Shown: positions 51,434 to 60,611 of the stretch, piece by piece
Position numbering within the stretch: position 1 is the first letter of the stretch
How the letters are laid out: every line of letters starts with the position of its first letter
Source: Actinopolyspora erythraea
GTDB lineage: Bacteria > Actinomycetota > Actinomycetes > Mycobacteriales > Pseudonocardiaceae
NCBI RefSeq assembly: GCF_002263515.1
Contig: NZ_CP022752.1
Span: 2,666,001 to 2,730,000 of the forward strand
Length of the DNA: 64,000 bases
Reading direction: 5' to 3'
The notes under the pieces: generated by a model
What the model saw: only the letters and a program-made list of their open reading frames with translations
What the model was told of the DNA's origin: nothing
Database searches by the model: none
Position numbers and translations under genes: made by a program

Positions 51434-53517
51434 AGCACACCCCTCCCGGACACGAAAGGACGAACTCCTTGCACGAGCAACCCCCCGAGAGCGTGACCGC
51501 CGAACTGCTGGAACGGTCCCACCGGCTCGGCGCGGACCCCCGCAACACCAACTACGCGGGCGGCAACACCTCGGCCAAGGCAACCGGTCGCGACCCGGTC
51601 ACCGCCGAACCGGAACGGTTGTTGTGGGTCAAGGGGTCCGGCGGCGACCTGGGCACCCTGTCCGAGTCCGGGCTGGCCGTGCTGCGACTGGAGCGGATGC
51701 GGGCACTGACCCGGGTGTATCCGGGTGTCGAGCGCGAGGACGAGATGGTGGCGGCACTGGACCACTGCCTGTACGGCAGGGACGGCGCCGCGCCCTCGAT
51801 CGACACCGCGATGCACGGACTGGTCGAGGCCGAGCACGTCGACCACCTGCACCCCGACGCGGGCATCGCCCTCGCCACCGCGGCGGACGGCCCGAGCCTG
51901 ACCGAGGAGTGCTTCGGCGACAAGGTGGTGTGGGTTCCGTGGCGCCGCCCTGGATTCCAGCTCGGCCTGGACATCGCCGAGATACGGAACCGGCACCCGC
52001 GGGCGGTCGGGGTGATCCTCGGCGGCCACGGCATCACCGCCTGGGGTGAGACGAGCCAGGAGTGCGAACGCAACTCGCTGTGGATAATCCGCACCGCGGA
52101 GCGGTTCCTGGCCGAACGGGGAAGTCCCGAACCGTTCGGGGCCGTGATCCCCGCCAACGAGGCGCTGCCCGACGCCGAACGACGCGCTCGGGCCGCCGCG
52201 CTCGCCCCGGTGCTCCGTGACCTGGTCTCCACCGACCACCCGCAGGTCGGACACTACGACGACCGGAGCGAGGTGCTGGACTTCCTGGCTCGGGAGAAGC
52301 ACCCGGAGCTGGCCGAACTCGGCACCTCCTGCCCCGATCACTTCCTGCGCACCAAGGTGCGTCCCCTGGTGGTCGACCTGCCTCCCACCGCACCGCTGGA
52401 GGAGGTGACCGAACGGCTGCGGGAACTGCACGCCTCCTACCGGCAGCGCTACAGCGAGTACTACCACCGCCACGCCGAGGCCGACTCGCCCGCGATGCGA
52501 GGGGCGGACCCGGCGATCGTCCTGGTGCCGGGGGTGGGCATGTTCTCCTTCGGCAAGGACAAGCAGACCGCCCGGGTGGCCGGGGAGTTCTACGTCAACG
52601 CGATCAACGTGATGCGCGGCGCCGAAGCGGTCTCGCGGTACCGGCCGATCGAGGAGTCCGAGAAGTTCCGCATCGAGTACTGGGCACTGGAGGAGGCCAA
52701 GCTGGCCCGCATGCCCGCACCGAAACCGCTGGCCGGGCGGGTCGCGGTGATCACCGGCGGCGGCTCGGGAATCGGCAGGGCCACCGCTCGCCGACTCAAC
52801 GCCGAGGGCGCCTGCGTGGTGCTGGCCGACCGGGACACCGACTCGGCCGAGGAGCTGGCCACCGAACTCGGTGGCTCGGACAGGGCCGTGGCCGTCGGTG
52901 TCGACGTCACCGACGAGTCCGAGGTCGGTGAGCTGTTCGCGACCGCGGCGCGCGCCTTCGGCGGAGTGGACCTGGTGGTCAACAACGCCGGGATGTCCAT
53001 CTCCAAACCGCTGCTGGAAACGACCGCCGAGGACTGGGACGTCCAGCACGACGTGATGGCGCGGGGTTCCTTCCTGGTCTCCCGGGAGGCCGCGCGCACC
53101 ATGACCGCGGAGGGGCGCGGCGGGGACATCGTCTACGTCGCCAGCAAGAACTCGGTCTTCGCCGGGCAGAACAACGTGGCCTACGGCGCCACCAAGGCCG
53201 ACCAGGCGCACCAGGTGCGGCTGCTGGCGGCCGAGCTCGGCGAGCGGGGCATCCGGGTCAACGGCGTCAACCCGGACGGTGTGGTGCGCGGTTCTGGGAT
53301 CTTCGCCGGTGGGTGGGGCGCGCAGCGGGCGGCCCACTACGGGGTGCGGGAAAGCGAGCTCGGCGAGTTCTACGCGCAGCGCACGCTGCTCAAGCGGGAG
53401 GTACTGCCCGAACACGTGGCCGCGGCGGTGTTCGCGCTGGTGGGCGGCGACCTGAGCCACACGACCGGAACGCACGTACCCGTCGACAGCGGGGTTCCCG
53501 CAGCGTTCCTGCGTTGA
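51430..53517 (+). CDS. rhaEW: Bifunctional L-rhamnulose-1-phosphate aldolase/L-lactaldehyde dehydrogenase
   Basis: 695 residues. The start is GTG 51430 overlapping the rhaI stop; a TTG at 51469 with GAAAGGA upstream is an alternative. Residues about 25-420 form a class II aldolase domain ([56 protein letters not shown] [15 protein letters not shown] with zinc His residues, [13 protein letters not shown]). Residues about 435-695 are a short-chain dehydrogenase ([31 protein letters not shown], catalytic YGATKADQ). The aldolase cleaves rhamnulose-1-phosphate to DHAP and L-lactaldehyde; the dehydrogenase oxidises the aldehyde to L-lactate, as in the RhaEW fusion of Bacillus. The LutABC genes downstream take the lactate further. 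Confidence 0.93.
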   Translation: MKHTPPGHERTNSLHEQPPESVTAELLERSHRLGADPRNTNYAGGNTSAKATGRDPVTAEPERLLWVKGSGGDLGTLSESGLAVLRLERMRALTRVYPGVEREDEMVAALDHCLYGRDGAAPSIDTAMHGLVEAEHVDHLHPDAGIALATAADGPSLTEECFGDKVVWVPWRRPGFQLGLDIAEIRNRHPRAVGVILGGHGITAWGETSQECERNSLWIIRTAERFLAERGSPEPFGAVIPANEALPDAERRARAAALAPVLRDLVSTDHPQVGHYDDRSEVLDFLAREKHPELAELGTSCPDHFLRTKVRPLVVDLPPTAPLEEVTERLRELHASYRQRYSEYYHRHAEADSPAMRGADPAIVLVPGVGMFSFGKDKQTARVAGEFYVNAINVMRGAEAVSRYRPIEESEKFRIEYWALEEAKLARMPAPKPLAGRVAVITGGGSGIGRATARRLNAEGACVVLADRDTDSAEELATELGGSDRAVAVGVDVTDESEVGELFATAARAFGGVDLVVNNAGMSISKPLLETTAEDWDVQHDVMARGSFLVSREAARTMTAEGRGGDIVYVASKNSVFAGQNNVAYGATKADQAHQVRLLAAELGERGIRVNGVNPDGVVRGSGIFAGGWGAQRAAHYGVRESELGEFYAQRTLLKREVLPEHVAAAVFALVGGDLSHTTGTHVPVDSGVPAAFLR

Positions 53518-53526
53518 CGGGACTCT

Positions 53527-53552
53527 TCCGGTGACGCGGAGGCGTCACCGGA
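53527..53552 (+). terminator. Hairpin between rhaEW and rhaB
   Basis: TCCGGTGACGC / GCGTCACCGGA, 11-bp stem and 4-base loop, 10 bp after the rhaEW stop. With no T-run and rhaB 61 bp beyond, it is more likely to attenuate or protect mRNA ends than to end transcription fully. Confidence 0.5.
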
Positions 53553-53613
53553 GATCACCCGCCCGGCCCCGCACCGCCGGCCACCCACCGAGACCTCCGG
53601 GGACGAGACCGCT

Positions 53614-55110
53614 ATGACGAGCAACGACTTCAACTGCGCCGCTGTCGACCTGGGCGCTTCCAGCGGCCGCGTGGTGCTGGGCCGGGTCGGCGACGGCCTG
53701 CTGGAACTGACCGAACTGCACCGGTTCCCGAACAACCCGACCACGGACGGTTCCGGTCTGCGCTGGGACATCACCACGATCCACCGTGAAACGCTGGCCG
53801 GGCTGCGCGGCGCCGCCGAGTACGGTCCGTCCTCGGTTGGCATCGACAGCTGGGCGGTGGACTACGGGCTGCTGGACGAGGACGGCACCCTGCTCGCTGA
53901 CCCACGCCACCACCGGGACCCCAGGAACGCGGCGATGATCGAGCGGGTACGGGAGCGGATCGACGACGGCGAGCTCTACCGGACCACCGGACTGCAGCGG
54001 CTCCCCATCAACACGCTGTACCAGCTCGTCGCCTCCCTGGAGGAAGGTGAACTGGATTCGGCGGAAACCCTGCTGCTCATCCCCGACCTGCTGAACTACT
54101 GGCTCACCGGGGAGATCGGCGCGGAGGTCACCAACGCCTCCACCACCCAGCTGTTCGACGTCCGACGTGGGGAGTGGGCCCACGACCTCGCCCGGCGGCT
54201 GGGGCTGCCCACCCACCTGCTCCCAGCGCTGCGCTTCCCCGGCGAGGTGGTGGGCCGACCGCTGGGTGAGGTCACCGCGCGTACCGGGCTCCCCTCCTCG
54301 GTGCCGGTGACGGCCGTCGCCTCGCACGACACCGCCTCGGCGGTGGTGGCCGTTCCCGCCACCACCCCCCGGTTCGCCTACATCTCCTGCGGCACGTGGT
54401 CGCTGGTGGGACTGGAGCTCGACTCCCCGGTGCTGACCGAACGGTCCCGCGCGGCGAACGTGACCAACGAACGCGGCGTCGACGGCACCACCCGCTACCT
54501 GCGCAACACTATGGGGCTGTGGTTGCTGCAGGAGTGTCTGCGCCGCTGGCGGGAGCGCGGCCTCCGGGCCGAGCTGGCGGAGCTGCTCGAAGGCGCGGCC
54601 CGCCAACCCGCGTTCCGCAGCGTGCTCGACACCGACGACCCCGCCTTCATCGCACCGCAGGACATGCCCACCGCCATCGGGCAGGCCTGCTCCGAGGCAG
54701 GTGAGCCCGTGCCGGAGAGCCCCGAGGCCACGGTGCGGTGCGTGCTGGAGAGCCTGGCGCTGGCCCACCGCAGAACCGTGCGAAGTGTGGCGGAACTGGC
54801 CGACCGGGACGTCGAGGTCGTCCACCTGGTCGGCGGTGGCAGCCGCAACGAGCTGTTGTGCTCGCTCACCGCCGACGCCTGCGGGCTCCCGGTGGTAGCG
54901 GGCCCCGCCGAGGCCACCGCGCTGGGCAACGTGCTGATCCAGGCACGCGCGCACGGTGTGGTCTGTGGGCGCTCCGAGCTGCGCCGGCTCGTGGCCGCCA
55001 CACAGCCGTTGCGGCGGTTCGAACCGAGTGGGCCCACGGGCCAGTGGGACGCCGTGGACCGCCGCGTCCCTGATCGCGCCGACACCACGGGGCGTGCGAC
55101 AGTCGACTGA
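53614..55110 (+). CDS. rhaB: L-rhamnulokinase
   Basis: 498 residues, FGGY-type sugar kinase. The N-terminal phosphate loop is AVDLGASSGRVVLGRVGDGL; GIDSWAVDYGLLDEDGTLLA holds the substrate Asp; RFAYISCGTWSLVGLELDSP and VVHLVGGGSRNELLCSLTAD, with CGLPVVAGPAEATALGNVLI, form the ATP-binding C-terminal domain and match rhamnulokinases closely. It phosphorylates L-rhamnulose at C1 in the cytoplasm. It is the third gene of the operon, before the Lut genes (155-bp gap). The order isomerase, aldolase, kinase differs from the metabolic order. Confidence 0.94.
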   Translation: MTSNDFNCAAVDLGASSGRVVLGRVGDGLLELTELHRFPNNPTTDGSGLRWDITTIHRETLAGLRGAAEYGPSSVGIDSWAVDYGLLDEDGTLLADPRHHRDPRNAAMIERVRERIDDGELYRTTGLQRLPINTLYQLVASLEEGELDSAETLLLIPDLLNYWLTGEIGAEVTNASTTQLFDVRRGEWAHDLARRLGLPTHLLPALRFPGEVVGRPLGEVTARTGLPSSVPVTAVASHDTASAVVAVPATTPRFAYISCGTWSLVGLELDSPVLTERSRAANVTNERGVDGTTRYLRNTMGLWLLQECLRRWRERGLRAELAELLEGAARQPAFRSVLDTDDPAFIAPQDMPTAIGQACSEAGEPVPESPEATVRCVLESLALAHRRTVRSVAELADRDVEVVHLVGGGSRNELLCSLTADACGLPVVAGPAEATALGNVLIQARAHGVVCGRSELRRLVAATQPLRRFEPSGPTGQWDAVDRRVPDRADTTGRATVD

Positions 55111-55265
55111 GGAACCGGGGCCGTCCCACGGGAACGGGTACCGCCCCGCGGCCGGGTGCGATCCCCGGAACCGGCAACAGGTTCTCGCCGCGCTCGGGCA
55201 CCGGCCGGTGCGCGTACCCGTAAGCGAGTGCTGCCCCGGGGCTTACCAGGAGGGAAACCGCTGTT

Positions 55266-56003
55266 ATGCGAGTAGCGCTGTTCGCGACCTGCCTCGGGGA
55301 CACCCTGTTTCCGGACGCGGTGCGCGCTACGTTGCGGGTGCTCGAGCGGCTGGGATGCGAGGTGGACTTCCCGGCGGGACAGACCTGCTGCGGCCAGATG
55401 CACACCAACACCGGTTATCACGAGCAGGCCGTGCCCGCGGTGCGCGCCTTCGTCTCGGCGTTCGACGGGTACGACCACGTCGTCGTTCCCTCGGGCTCCT
55501 GCGTGGGCTCGATCCGGCACCAGCACGGCATCGTGGCCGAGCACGGTGGGGACCGGAAACTGGCGGAGGCGGTCGGCCGCGTCTCGCCCCACGTCTACGA
55601 ATTGTCCGAGTTCCTCGTGGACGTGCTGGGAGTGACCGATGTGGGGGCTTACTTCCCCCACCGAGTGACCTACCACCCCACCTGCCACTCGCTGCGGATG
55701 CTGCGGGTGGGCGACAAACCGCGACGGCTGCTGCGGGCGGTGCGCGGCATCCGGTTGATCGAGCTGCCCGAGGCCGAGCAGTGCTGCGGTTTCGGCGGTA
55801 CCTTCGCCCTGAAGAACCCGGACGTGTCCGTGGCGATGGGCGCCGACAAGACCAGACACGTCCGCGAGACCGGAGCCGAGGTCCTGTGCGCGGGGGACAG
55901 TTCCTGCCTGATGCACATCGGCGGACTGCTCAACAGGCAACGCGAGGGGATCCGCCCGATGCACCTGGCCGAGATCCTCGCGAGCGCCGAGGAGGAACGA
56001 TGA
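55266..56003 (+). CDS. lutA: L-lactate oxidation complex, LutA-type CCG-domain protein
   Basis: 245 residues with the two CCG motifs of the family: FPAGQTCCGQMHTNTGYHEQ (about residue 40) and LPEAEQCCGFGGTFALKNPD (about 177), plus conserved single cysteines in VVPSGSCVGS, TYHPTCHSLR and CAGDSSCLMHI. These ligate iron-sulfur clusters. With LutB and LutC it forms the cytoplasmic complex that oxidises L-lactate to pyruvate. AGGAGGG precedes the ATG by 11 bases. Its stop overlaps the LutB start (ATGA). Confidence 0.93.
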   Translation: MRVALFATCLGDTLFPDAVRATLRVLERLGCEVDFPAGQTCCGQMHTNTGYHEQAVPAVRAFVSAFDGYDHVVVPSGSCVGSIRHQHGIVAEHGGDRKLAEAVGRVSPHVYELSEFLVDVLGVTDVGAYFPHRVTYHPTCHSLRMLRVGDKPRRLLRAVRGIRLIELPEAEQCCGFGGTFALKNPDVSVAMGADKTRHVRETGAEVLCAGDSSCLMHIGGLLNRQREGIRPMHLAEILASAEEER

Positions 56004-57454
56004 GCGGAGTCGACCTGGGGATGCCCTCGTTCCCGGACGCGGCACGACAGGCGGTGCGCGACGCCCAGCTGCGCCACAACCTCGGCAACGCGACGAACAC
56101 CATCCGGAACAAGCGCGCCGCGGTGGTCGGCGAGCTCGACGACTGGGAACAGCTGCGCGCCTCGGGCGCGGCGATCAAGGCGCACACGCTGAGCAACCTG
56201 GACAGCTACCTGGAGCAGTTCGAGTCCGCGGTGACGGCGGCGGGCGGAACGGTGCACTGGGCCCGCGACGCGGCCGAGGCCAACCGCATCGTCACCGAGC
56301 TCGTTCGTGAGACCGGCGAGACGGAGGCGGTCAAGGTCAAGTCCATGGCCACCCAGGAGATCGGGCTCAACGAGGCGCTCGCCTCCGCCGGGATATCAGC
56401 CTGGGAGACGGACCTGGCCGAGCTGATCGTCCAGCTGGACGAGGACCGGCCCAGCCACATCCTGGTACCGGCCATCCACCGCAACCGCTCCGAGATACGC
56501 GAGATCTTCCGCCGCGAGATGGCGGGCAGCGGCACCCCCGCTCCCGCTGATCTCACCGACGATCCGGTACAGCTGGCCGAGGCGGCCCGCCACCACCTCC
56601 GGGACAAGTTCCTCCGGGCCAGGGTGGCCATCTCGGGGGCGAACTTCGCGGTGGCCGAGACCGGCGGCCTCGTGGTGGTCGAGTCCGAGGGCAACGGTCG
56701 GATGTGCCTGACCATGCCCGAACACCTGATCAGCGTGGTCGGCATCGAGAAGGTCGTGCCGAGCTGGCGGGACCTCGAGGTGTTCCTGCAGCTGCTGCCC
56801 CGGTCGAGCACCGGCGAGCGGATGAACCCCTACACCTCCGTCCTCAGTGGTGTCACCGCCGGTGACGGGCCGAGCGACTTCCACGTGGTGCTGTTGGACA
56901 ACGGGCGCAGCGAGGCACTGGCCGACGAGATCGGCAGCCAGGCGCTGCGCTGCATCCGCTGCTCGGCGTGCCTCAACGTCTGCCCGGTGTACGAACGAAC
57001 CGGCGGGCACGCCTACGGCTCGGTGTACCCGGGACCGATCGGGGCCGTACTGACGCCGCAGCTGTACGGCGTGGAGTCCGAGGACACGGCTTCGCTGCCG
57101 TACGCGTCCACGTTGTGCGGAGCCTGCTACGACGTCTGCCCGGTGGCCATCGAGATCCCCGAACTGCTGGTGCACCTGCGCAACAGGACGGTGCGGGAGC
57201 GGAAGGGTTGGTTCGACCGGCTCACGAGGACCGCCATGCGGGCGATGGGGTGGGTGTTCGGCGACAGCGGACGCCTGGCCCGGGCACAGCGGGTGGCCTC
57301 GCTCGGCGGCAGGTTGTTCGGCCGGCGGGGGATCGGCAGACTGCCGTGGCCGCTTTCGCGGTGGACCGACGCGCGCGACGCCCCCACCCCGCCCGCCGAG
57401 TCCTTCCGGCAGTGGTGGGAGCGAACCAGGACGAACGACGAGGACGGACGATGA
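56000..57454 (+). CDS. lutB: L-lactate oxidation complex, LutB-type iron-sulfur protein
   Basis: 484 residues. The N-terminal DUF162/LUD domain (AVKVKSMATQEIGLNEALAS, ATVAI-like RVAISGANFAVAETGGLVVV, GIEKVVPSWRDLEVFLQLLP) is followed by two 4Fe-4S sites: CIRCSACLNVCPVYERTGGH (from about 317) and TLCGACYDVCPVAIEIPELL (from about 373). A C-terminal helical tail (EEP-less, SFRQWWERTRT) closes the protein. It is the electron-carrying core of the lactate-oxidising complex. It overlaps lutA and lutC by four bases at either end. Confidence 0.94.
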   Translation: MSGVDLGMPSFPDAARQAVRDAQLRHNLGNATNTIRNKRAAVVGELDDWEQLRASGAAIKAHTLSNLDSYLEQFESAVTAAGGTVHWARDAAEANRIVTELVRETGETEAVKVKSMATQEIGLNEALASAGISAWETDLAELIVQLDEDRPSHILVPAIHRNRSEIREIFRREMAGSGTPAPADLTDDPVQLAEAARHHLRDKFLRARVAISGANFAVAETGGLVVVESEGNGRMCLTMPEHLISVVGIEKVVPSWRDLEVFLQLLPRSSTGERMNPYTSVLSGVTAGDGPSDFHVVLLDNGRSEALADEIGSQALRCIRCSACLNVCPVYERTGGHAYGSVYPGPIGAVLTPQLYGVESEDTASLPYASTLCGACYDVCPVAIEIPELLVHLRNRTVRERKGWFDRLTRTAMRAMGWVFGDSGRLARAQRVASLGGRLFGRRGIGRLPWPLSRWTDARDAPTPPAESFRQWWERTRTNDEDGR

Positions 57455-58098
57455 ACCGAGCTTCCCGTGACGGACGACGGGCGGTGCTCGACTCCGTTCG
57501 TGCCGCACTGGCCGGTGGGGAACGGACCTCGGCGGAGTCGATACCCCGGGAGTACCGCCGGCAGCGTCCCGTCGAGTCACCCGCCGAACTGTTCCGCGAG
57601 CGGGTCGCCGACTACCGCGCGGAGGTGCGCGCCGCCGACTCCGCCGGAGCCCCGGAAGCGGTGCTGCGGGCCTTGGAGCACGCGGCGGCGGGCCGGGTGG
57701 TGCTTCCGGAGGGACTGCCCGCGACCTGGGCGGAGCCGCTGGCCGAGCGGTACGAGACGTTCGACGACCGGCCCCCGCTGCCGACGGCCACGCTGGAGGG
57801 AGTGGACGCGGTGGTGACCACGTGCACGGTGGCCATCGCCTCCACCGGGACGATCGTGCTGGACCACGGTCCCGGTCAGGGCCGGAGAGCGTTGACGCTG
57901 CTTCCCGACACGCACGTGTGCCTCGTCCCCGCCTCCCGGATCGTCGACGACGTCCCCGCCGCGCTGGCCGCGCTCGATCCGGGCAGACCGATGACCTTCG
58001 TCAGTGGTCCTTCCGCCACCAGCGACATCGAACTGGAGCGCGTGGAGGGAGTGCACGGTCCCCGCGACCTCCACGTCGTCGTGGTCGACGACGCCTGA
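57451..58098 (+). CDS. lutC: L-lactate oxidation complex, LutC-type LUD-domain protein
   Basis: 215 residues; ATG 57451 overlaps the LutB stop. The LUD domain shows AVVTTCTVAIASTGTIVLDH, GPGQGRRALTLLPDTHVCLV, ASRIVDDVPAALAAL, FVSGPSATSDIELERVEGVH and GPRDLHVVVVDDA, the conserved C-terminal half of LutC. It has no cysteine ligand motifs and probably holds the substrate side of the complex. With lutA and lutB it completes the set needed to turn the lactate made from rhamnose into pyruvate. Confidence 0.93.
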   Translation: MNRASRDGRRAVLDSVRAALAGGERTSAESIPREYRRQRPVESPAELFRERVADYRAEVRAADSAGAPEAVLRALEHAAAGRVVLPEGLPATWAEPLAERYETFDDRPPLPTATLEGVDAVVTTCTVAIASTGTIVLDHGPGQGRRALTLLPDTHVCLVPASRIVDDVPAALAALDPGRPMTFVSGPSATSDIELERVEGVHGPRDLHVVVVDDA

Positions 58099-58111
58099 CC
58101 GGTGGGCGGCA

Positions 58112-58151
58112 GCGGCACGAGCCTCCTCCCGGGTGGTCTCGTGCCGCTTTT
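58112..58151 (+). terminator. Rho-independent terminator after lutC
   Basis: GCGGCACGAG / CTCGTGCCGC, a 10-bp stem with a 16-base loop, followed directly by TTTT: the clearest intrinsic terminator in the window, closing the rhaI-lutC unit. Confidence 0.75.
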
Positions 58152-58267
58152 CGGGCGGGGCGTTCTCGCACGAGCCGGCGCGCGGACTGCTCCGTCCGGA
58201 TTCTTCCGCTCGGAAAAACGGTTCACCGAACACTGATCGCGTTTTCCTCGTTTTCACGAATTACCTC

Positions 58268-58296
58268 TTGACATTGTCACCCGCCGCACCTATACA
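58268..58296 (+). promoter_or_regulatory. Near-consensus sigma-70-type promoter of the beta-helix gene
   Basis: TTGACA (58268-58273), exactly 17 bp of spacer, then TATACA (58291-58296), in a locally AT-rich patch. Such a close match is unusual at this GC content. Confidence 0.7.
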
Positions 58297-58309
58297 CTCA
58301 CTCCCTATC

Positions 58310-58325
58310 TGGTAAGCGCTTACCA
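58310..58325. promoter_or_regulatory. Perfect LacI-type operator overlapping the transcription start of the beta-helix gene
   Basis: TGGTAAGCGCTTACCA is a perfect 16-bp palindrome with the central GCGC of LacI-family sites, beginning 14 bp after the -10 box, an ideal place to block transcription. Its arms differ from both other operator classes in the window. Confidence 0.72.
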
Positions 58326-58453
58326 AAAGTGGGAAAAACAGATTTTCCCACGGAAACCACAAGAAGCCACTCACCGACGAACCCGAATGGAAGCCCCGGG
58401 GAATCGTCCCCGGCACAGCGCAGTGAAACTTCCGACAACCACGGGAACGAACA

Positions 58454-59686
58454 ATGAGAATCGGCAACTCACGATCCGGTGAACGCGGCCGTGCCCCGAA
58501 GGTCCTGGGAATGGCCCTGCTGGCGACGCTGACCTTCGCGGCACCGGCGTACGCCGACCGCGAAGCGAGCGCGGCGAGCGAAACCACCGGCATCCCCACT
58601 CCGGCCGGGACGACCGGCACGGCATCGACACAGCAGACGTGCGGCAGCGGCTCCTACGACGCCGAGGTGTACTCCGACGGCGGCACCTGGATCGCGCGGA
58701 ACGGCTCCACGACGGTCTACAGCGGCGGCGACATGCGAACGGCGACGCAGGCGGCGGTGGACAGCCTGACGGCGGGCAGGCAGAGCAAGGAACGAGTGGT
58801 CCTGTGGAACTCGGGGACCATGAGCGCGAGCAGCTCCATCGACCTGCCCAGCTACACCGTCCTGGACTCCTGCGGCACGATCGACGTGACCGGCGGTGTC
58901 TCCGCCAACAACGCCGTGGTGCGCGGCCGTGACGCCGACCACGTCGAGGTGCGACACCTCAGCGTCACCGGAGCGCCCTATTTCGGCGTCTTCTTCCGCA
59001 ACGGCGACGACATCCACCTCGGGCAGATCGACCTGCGGCTTTCCGGCGGTCTCGGCGTCCGCATCGACAACCACGGCGACCGCGGCGAACTCACCACCAA
59101 CGTGCGGATCGACGACGTCTACGTCTCAGGCACCGACAACCACGGCGTGGAGACCTACGGCGTGGACGGGCTGACGGTCGGCACCGTGGTGGCTCGCGAC
59201 GTCGCCTACTCGGGACTGCTGCTCAACGACACCACCAACGCCACGGTCGGAACGGTCGACGCCGAGAACGCGGGCACCGGCACCGGCTACGCGGCGTTTC
59301 GGATGGCCAACCGGAACGGGCGCGTCGACGGCGGCTACCCGACCAACATCCACGTCGGTGAGGTGATCGCCCGTGGCGGCGGCCGAGGCGTGTTCTGCGT
59401 GTCCGAGAGCGGCGGCGCGGTGATCGACAACGTCGACATCGCCAACACCGGAAACAACGCGATCCTCGTCGAGAACTGCTACAACGTGGAGATCGCCGCC
59501 GAGGGCGGTCAGGTCGCCGGGCCGGGTACGATCCGGCTCGCCGCCCGCTCGGAATTCCCGATGACCAGGAACGTGACCCTGCACAACCTCACCGTCACCG
59601 ACACGGCGATCGTGGAGAACCCGTGCGGTGACGACATCACCGTCGCCGACAACACGCTGGTGAACTCCTCCCGCGACGTGTGCTGA
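58454..59686 (+). CDS. Secreted right-handed parallel beta-helix protein
   Basis: 410 residues. A signal peptide (VLGMALLATLTFAAPAYA) leads to a Cys-containing N-terminal strand region (TQQTCGSGSYDAEVYSDGGT) and then repeated coils of about 22-25 residues (VEVRHLSVTGAPYFGVFFRN; VRIDDVYVSGTDNHGVETYG; NIHVGEVIARGGGRGVFCVS; VDIANTGNNAILVENCYNVE), the pattern of the pectin-lyase-like fold. Catalytic residues of a specific polygalacturonase or lyase family could not be placed. Next to rhamnose and rhamnogalacturonan genes it may act on pectic polymers. It has its own promoter and a LacI-type operator, so it is probably sugar-induced. Confidence 0.8.
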   Translation: MRIGNSRSGERGRAPKVLGMALLATLTFAAPAYADREASAASETTGIPTPAGTTGTASTQQTCGSGSYDAEVYSDGGTWIARNGSTTVYSGGDMRTATQAAVDSLTAGRQSKERVVLWNSGTMSASSSIDLPSYTVLDSCGTIDVTGGVSANNAVVRGRDADHVEVRHLSVTGAPYFGVFFRNGDDIHLGQIDLRLSGGLGVRIDNHGDRGELTTNVRIDDVYVSGTDNHGVETYGVDGLTVGTVVARDVAYSGLLLNDTTNATVGTVDAENAGTGTGYAAFRMANRNGRVDGGYPTNIHVGEVIARGGGRGVFCVSESGGAVIDNVDIANTGNNAILVENCYNVEIAAEGGQVAGPGTIRLAARSEFPMTRNVTLHNLTVTDTAIVENPCGDDITVADNTLVNSSRDVC

Positions 59687-59712
59687 CCCTCGCGGTTCGC
59701 GGCGGTGTCCGA

Positions 59713-59766
59713 CCGAATCCGACCGTGTGGGGCCGTCGTACGGCGGCCCCACACGGTCGGATTCGG
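59713..59766 (+). terminator. Strong terminator after the beta-helix gene
   Basis: A 22-bp perfect stem (arms 59713-59734 and 59745-59766) with a 10-base loop starts 27 bp after the stop codon. It is symmetric and could serve the convergent reductase gene as well. Confidence 0.65.
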
Positions 59767-60002
59767 TACCAATCACGGGAAAACCCGCCGCGTCGCCCTT
59801 TTCCCGCTCACCGACTACCGACCAACCGCGACGAGTTCGGCCGAGACCAGGTCGGTGCGCCCGCCTGCCCATCGCTCGGCTCGGACCGGATCATCACGCA
59901 CCTCCCCGTCGCGGCGGTCGAGAGCCGCTCTCGCCACCGCTGAATCGCCCGATGCGGGCACGGGCTCTCGCGAATCCCTCCCACGGGGACGGAAGACCGT
60001 CG

Positions 60003-60611
60003 TCAGAACGTGCCGGTGCGCACCGCCCCGGTGCGCTCGTAGCTGGCGATGACCACACCGCTGTTCGTCGTCGACGAGTCGGCCAGCCGAAGCCCGAGCG
60101 GAACCGCACCGTCGGCGAACAGCCGTTTGCCGGTTCCGAGTACGAGGGGGAAGGTCAACAAGCGCAGCTCGTCGACCAGATCGTGCTCCAGGAGCGTCTG
60201 GACGAGTCCGTGGCTGCCGTGCACCTGCAGTTCACCACCGTCGCGCCGCTTGAGCTCCTCGACGTCTCCCACGACATCGGGGCCCAACAACCGCGCACCC
60301 TCCCAGTCCACCCGTTGCAGGGTTCGCGACGCGACGTGCTTGGGGCGCGTGTTCAGTGCCCCGGCGACGGTGTTGTCCTCGTCGCGCACGTGCGGCCAGT
60401 AGGCGGCGAAGATCTCGTAGGTTCCGCGACCGAGCAGGAAGTCCTCGGCCCTGGAGAACCACTCGTCGATTTGCCTCCCCATGCCCTCGTCGAAGAAGGG
60501 GACGACCCACCCGCCGTGCTCGAACCCCCCTTCCGGATCCTCTCCGGGACCTCCGGGGGCCTGCATCACGCCGTCGAGAGTCACGAATGTCGTTACCACC
60601 AGTTCGCGCAT
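60003..60611 (-). CDS. Dihydrofolate reductase family (RibD C-terminal-like) protein
   Basis: 202 residues from ATG 60611; the frame extends 11 codons further but MRELVVTTFVTLDGVMQAPG is the classic N terminus of this family. Further landmarks are FLLGRGTYEIFAAYWPH, NTRPKHVASRTLQRVDWEGA, GGELQVHGSHGLVQTLLEHD and LVDELRLLTFPLVLGTGKRL. It is an NADPH-binding reductase fold whose members are widespread in actinobacteria and usually of unknown substrate. It is convergent with the beta-helix gene and has no operon partner. Confidence 0.88.
   Translation of the reverse strand: MRELVVTTFVTLDGVMQAPGGPGEDPEGGFEHGGWVVPFFDEGMGRQIDEWFSRAEDFLLGRGTYEIFAAYWPHVRDEDNTVAGALNTRPKHVASRTLQRVDWEGARLLGPDVVGDVEELKRRDGGELQVHGSHGLVQTLLEHDLVDELRLLTFPLVLGTGKRLFADGAVPLGLRLADSSTTNSGVVIASYERTGAVRTGTF

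Noticed and set aside
59690..59770. Repeat-like block around the two near-identical halves after the beta-helix gene
   Set aside because: The two halves are the arms of one terminator hairpin, not a direct repeat or CRISPR-like unit.
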